From M3007 sp041741155 (GTDB lineage Bacteria; Bacteroidota; Bacteroidia; Chitinophagales; Saprospiraceae), in the NCBI GenBank assembly GCA_041741155.1, contig JBGSKO010000174.1, positions 1-64,000 on the forward strand: DNA of 64,000 nt. The letters run 5' to 3'. Within the stretch, counting starts at the first letter, position 1. Each line of letters opens with the position of its first letter. Position numbers and translations under genes: made by a program. The notes under the pieces are model-generated. The model was not told the DNA's origin. It saw nothing but the letters and a program-made list of their open reading frames with translations, and made no database searches. Of the stretch, positions 61,175-64,000 are shown piece by piece.

Positions 61175-62332
61175 TTACAGCCCAAGCATATTGAAACTGT
61201 AGTACAACGAAATCCCTTGCAGACTGATCCGTCCGTTGCAGAAAGCAGGGTCGGTGCAGTGGCGGTTGTACAGCGCATCGAGGTCGGACAGGCCGAGGTT
61301 TGCCCGCAAGCCAAAGGCGCCGCCGAGGTCTTTTTTGCCGATATTGAACCGGTACTGAATGCCGGTTATAAGTCCGAAATCATTCTTTTTGAAATCGTTG
61401 TTGGCATCGAACAGTTTGTTTTCGCTGGCGGGTTTTTCATCGCCGGAAGTACCGTTATACAACAACCGGCTGTAGTATGGCCCGGCCAGAATGGTTAGAC
61501 GTCCGTCGCGTTTCAGATTGATTTCCGGGACGGCAGCCAGCGTGAACCAAACTTGTTTGTACGCGACATCCCGGACGTAGTTGATGACTGTATCAGTGAT
61601 AGCGGTGTAGGAGGATTTGGCGTTTGCGGATTTGCCCATCAGGCCGAGTTCGGCATTAAGCGAAATAAAACCGCCGTTGCCTTTGAAACGAAATTGCGTG
61701 CCCAGTTCCCAACCCAATCGGGGGGAGGTTTGCGGGTTTTTGGATACGAACGCAGGGTCGTCGGAGGCCGGAAAATTGCCCGTTGCGCGGATGTTGAAGA
61801 CGTTGACCCCTCCGCGGATGCGAAACTCAATGGCTGCGGGGGTGAATTCCCGCTCGAAAACATATTCCTCGGTAATGGTTCGCGTGCCGCGTTTGCCCTC
61901 GTTGGTCACCTGGAGCTCGCGGCGGCCGAGCAGGCGGTAGCGGATTTTTTGCGGGTTGTCTTGTTCGGTGTTTTCAAATAAATATCCCTCCCGGTCTGCC
62001 AGTACGAGTTCGTACGGAACCGGCTGGTTGTTGTTCAGTCCGCGGATTGTAAGGTGGTAAATGATAAATTCGCCCCGCAACTCGAGGCGCATACTCTTGA
62101 GCAGCACGGTGTCGCCGTTTTCAGTTTTGATCCGCACTTCTCGGCCCGTCATGGTGCTGTCATTTTCGATGTTCCAAAGTTCAAGCCGGTCACCCCGGTC
62201 CTGAGGCATGAACCACACACCATTCAGCACGCTTAGCTCGCGGAAAATGATGTCGGCGTCCTCAATTTGGGCCGAAAGAAAGAGGGGAAAGAACATTCCA
62301 AGAATTAGCAGGGGGTATTGTCGAATGTGCAT
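61175..62332 (-). CDS. Outer-membrane barrel protein with N-terminal lipocalin-like domain
   Basis: A 385-aa exported protein. The signal peptide (YPLLILGMFFPLFLSAQ) is followed by about 130 residues resembling the DUF6265-like domain (LSVLNGVWFMPQDRGDRLELWN, STMTGREVRIKTENGDTVLLKSM). The C-terminal 200 residues look like a PorT-type outer-membrane barrel (LGWELGTQFRFKGNGGFISLNAELGL .. FGLITGIQYRFNIGKKDLGG), closing with LYYSFNMLGL. The combination is unusual; function unknown. It is the first gene of a unit with rnhA. Confidence 0.75.
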   Translation of the reverse strand: MHIRQYPLLILGMFFPLFLSAQIEDADIIFRELSVLNGVWFMPQDRGDRLELWNIENDSTMTGREVRIKTENGDTVLLKSMRLELRGEFIIYHLTIRGLNNNQPVPYELVLADREGYLFENTEQDNPQKIRYRLLGRRELQVTNEGKRGTRTITEEYVFEREFTPAAIEFRIRGGVNVFNIRATGNFPASDDPAFVSKNPQTSPRLGWELGTQFRFKGNGGFISLNAELGLMGKSANAKSSYTAITDTVINYVRDVAYKQVWFTLAAVPEINLKRDGRLTILAGPYYSRLLYNGTSGDEKPASENKLFDANNDFKKNDFGLITGIQYRFNIGKKDLGGAFGLRANLGLSDLDALYNRHCTDPAFCNGRISLQGISLYYSFNMLGL

Positions 62333-62389
62333 AGCCTAAATTTTGAGGCAAAAAAACGAAGAAATATCAAGAAGCCAACCAAGAAACCC

Positions 62390-64000
62390 TTAACGCACCA
62401 CCAAACGCGCCGCGCCCACTTCTTTCCCACTTACTAAGCGAAGGCTGTACACGCCCGACGGGAGGCCCGTCAAGTCGAGGACTGTGGAAAACTGCTGACC
62501 GTTTGACTCTGTTTTTTGCTGGAACAACAGACGGCCAGCGGCGTCGAATATATCTGCGCGCATGACGCCGGCCGGCGCGTGGCGCAGGGTCAGCAAGAAA
62601 CGCCCGGTGCCGGGGTTTGGCTGCACAATAAGGCCCCATGCTTGTTCCGGAGATACCGTGCCGACGTAGTCCACCAGCACCATTTCAGATGCAGCCGTAC
62701 AGCCGTTTTCATCGCGAACGAGTACCGTGTAGGCGCCATTAGGCAAATCAGGGAACACAGGCGAGGACTGATAGGTCGTTCCATCAAGGCTGTATTCCAG
62801 ATTTCCGGTGGCGCCCGAAGCCGTCGCGGTGATGACGTTGTCGGTCGCGGTAGCAGAAACCAGCAGTGCCGGCGGATCGGTCAGGGTTGCGGTCACCTCA
62901 ATCATTTCGCCCAGCGCATCGGTAATAATGTACGTATAGGTTCCGGCTGCCAGGCCTGACAAAATACACGGACCAGAAGCCATGCTGCAACTGTACGGCG
63001 GCGTGCCGCCAGTGGCTGCGAGCAGAATGATACCATCGGAAGCGCCTGCACAACTCGGATCGGTCACATCTGACCCTATAGATAGCGGGATATAGTTTAC
63101 CTCAAACGCAACCACGCCCGTACAGCCGTTGGCATCGGTAATTGTCACTGTGTAGGCGCCGTTGCTCAAGTCGGGAAACATATTGCTGTCCTGTGGAACG
63201 CCGCCGTCCAGCGCATATTGATAGGGCGGTGTGCCTCCCGTAGCAGTGATCGTGGCATCTTTGCCGACCATCCCTGCCGATGCGCTGATCGGAGCCGGTT
63301 CTGCAAACACAAAGGACTGGGAAGACAGGGAGGTGCCCGCCGCGTCGCGCACTATAATCTCATGTTGGCCACCGCCAATATTTTCAAAAAGACTATCCGT
63401 TTGGTACACGCCGCCGTCCAGACGGTAGGTGTATGGCGGCACACCGCCGGTTGCAGACACCAGCACCGAAACGGTTTCGCCGGCGCAGAGAATTTCACCG
63501 GCGACGGTCAAACTCAGAATAACCAGCGGTGGCACAGCAACCGTGGCAGTTGCTGTGGCCGTGCAGCCGTTGGCATCGCGCACCGTGACGGTGTAGTCGC
63601 CATTGGCCAATCCGCCGAACGTGTTTGTTACCTGGAAATTTTGTCCGTCCAGACTGTACTCCAGCACACCGGTACCGCCCGTGGCATTGGCAGTGATAGC
63701 ATTCAGATTGACGGCAACATTCAGTGTAATGGCCGGCGGTTGGCTCACTGTAGCTATTTCGGTGGCCGTATTGCCTGAATCATCCACTACCACTACGGTG
63801 TATGTTCCGGCGCTTAAACCGCCAAACACGTTGCTGTCCTGAAAACCAACCCCGTCGAGGCTGTATTGGTACGGCGCGACGCCGCCTGCAACAGTCACTG
63901 TCAGGGTACCATCGGAACCGGCGTGGCATGAAACAGCGCCCGCACTGATCTGCTGTACAAGCAGCGGCCCCACATACACCGTTACGGTAGCAGTGGCGGT
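62390..64000 (-). CDS. SprB-repeat T9SS type A cargo protein (5' end outside window)
   Basis: At least 536 residues of an exported protein whose frame stays open to the window edge, so the N-terminus and signal peptide are missing. It consists of about six SprB-like units (for example GGTPPYQYALDGGVPQDSN, NGAYTVTITDANGCTG), several of the variant type in which YSLDG replaces WSNG. The C-terminal type A sorting domain (LIVQPNPGTGRFLLTLRHA .. LPSGVYSLRLVSG) directs it through the type IX system. It is probably a surface adhesin. The GTG at 63979 is not a real start: coding pattern continues upstream of it. Confidence 0.88.
   Translation of the reverse strand, partial: TATATVTVYVGPLLVQQISAGAVSCHAGSDGTLTVTVAGGVAPYQYSLDGVGFQDSNVFGGLSAGTYTVVVVDDSGNTATEIATVSQPPAITLNVAVNLNAITANATGGTGVLEYSLDGQNFQVTNTFGGLANGDYTVTVRDANGCTATATATVAVPPLVILSLTVAGEILCAGETVSVLVSATGGVPPYTYRLDGGVYQTDSLFENIGGGQHEIIVRDAAGTSLSSQSFVFAEPAPISASAGMVGKDATITATGGTPPYQYALDGGVPQDSNMFPDLSNGAYTVTITDANGCTGVVAFEVNYIPLSIGSDVTDPSCAGASDGIILLAATGGTPPYSCSMASGPCILSGLAAGTYTYIITDALGEMIEVTATLTDPPALLVSATATDNVITATASGATGNLEYSLDGTTYQSSPVFPDLPNGAYTVLVRDENGCTAASEMVLVDYVGTVSPEQAWGLIVQPNPGTGRFLLTLRHAPAGVMRADIFDAAGRLLFQQKTESNGQQFSTVLDLTGLPSGVYSLRLVSGKEVGAARLVVR
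62670..64000 (-). repeat. SprB-like repeat array, truncated by window edge
   Basis: Units of 65-80 residues with GG-x-x-PY-x-Y-x-LDG .. G-x-YT-x-x-x-x-D-x-x-x-C. The Cys at the head of the unit is missing in the second and fourth units, so this array is more degenerate than those at 16.9 and 21 kb. Confidence 0.75.

Noticed and set aside
58911..61202. A 763-codon open frame on the plus strand opposite the GH20 and RNase H genes
   Set aside because: It is the mirror of two well-supported genes on the other strand, crosses their boundary, and shows no recognisable domain; long antisense frames are expected at this G+C.
1..64000. tRNA, rRNA, riboswitch or CRISPR genes
   Set aside because: All gaps longer than about 100 bp were read on both strands and none showed a tRNA cloverleaf, rRNA core or a riboswitch consensus that I recognise; a covariance-model scan was not possible.

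Overview
The window looks like chromosome from a member of the Bacteroidota, most likely the Saprospiria / Lewinella-Haliscomenobacter side of the phylum. The reasons are: four very large secreted proteins with type IX secretion (T9SS) C-terminal sorting domains, SprB and PKD repeats, a PorP/SprF-family outer-membrane protein, the Bacteroidota-only families DUF2851 and TIGR02757, and promoter elements of the TAnnTTTG type that Bacteroidota use at -7 instead of the classical TATAAT. The placement is inferred from gene families; no rRNA or tRNA gene was recognised.

Layout. 1-12 kb is mostly housekeeping: a SulP anion transporter, carA, a TIGR02757 protein, a Wzx/MATE-like flippase, a minus-strand trxA - M15 peptidase - SWIM operon, a small NTF2-like secreted protein, a REP-associated tyrosine transposase enclosed by two inverted pairs of REP-like hairpins, a DUF2851 / PAP2-like pair, and a YigZ/IMPACT protein. 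12-24 kb holds two giant T9SS cargo proteins (2304 and 1423 aa) with SprB repeats, and between them a broken fragment of a third sorting domain. 23.7-30.5 kb is an accessory signalling region: a trypsin-like protease, an unknown protein, a TPR histidine kinase and a NarL/FixJ response regulator in one overlapping operon, followed by an unknown lipoprotein and an unknown exported protein. The same 16-bp palindrome stands at nearly the same distance upstream of a TACATTTG promoter element both before this operon and before the lipoprotein, so the response regulator probably controls both units.

30.8-39.3 kb pairs a PorP/SprF protein with a 2396-aa PKD-rich T9SS cargo. 39.4-42.7 kb encodes one large fusion (ThuA + sorbosone/glucose dehydrogenase-like propeller + cytochrome c + carbohydrate-binding domain). 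After kdsD (KDO/LPS biosynthesis) comes a tight three-gene cassette (43.9-46.6 kb): a membrane protein whose cytosolic N-terminus resembles Effector-Associated Domain 11, a periplasmic beta-sandwich/coiled-coil protein and an IPT/TIG-type lipoprotein, with a convergent outer-membrane beta-barrel gene. I recognise no described system with this make-up, and it is my best candidate for something new.

47.8-54.2 kb is a redox operon: a GltD-like FAD/4Fe-4S oxidoreductase, pyruvate:ferredoxin oxidoreductase (nifJ) and a dihydroorotate-dehydrogenase-like protein. 54.3-58.1 kb has a second flippase, a TIGR01777 epimerase-like protein and an AI-2E family transporter. 58.2-64 kb, all on the minus strand, has a GH20 beta-hexosaminidase with a C-terminal discoidin-like domain, an RNase H1 with viroplasmin domain, an outer-membrane barrel protein and a SprB-repeat T9SS cargo cut by the window edge.

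Intergenic gaps are unusually rich in long, mutually unrelated hairpins (about 145-200, 8420-9138, 28357-28399, 39296-39351, 53070-53125, 54192-54282, 58081-58148). TAnnTTTG elements decide several start codons: where one overlaps the 5' end of the longest reading frame, the next downstream start was chosen.
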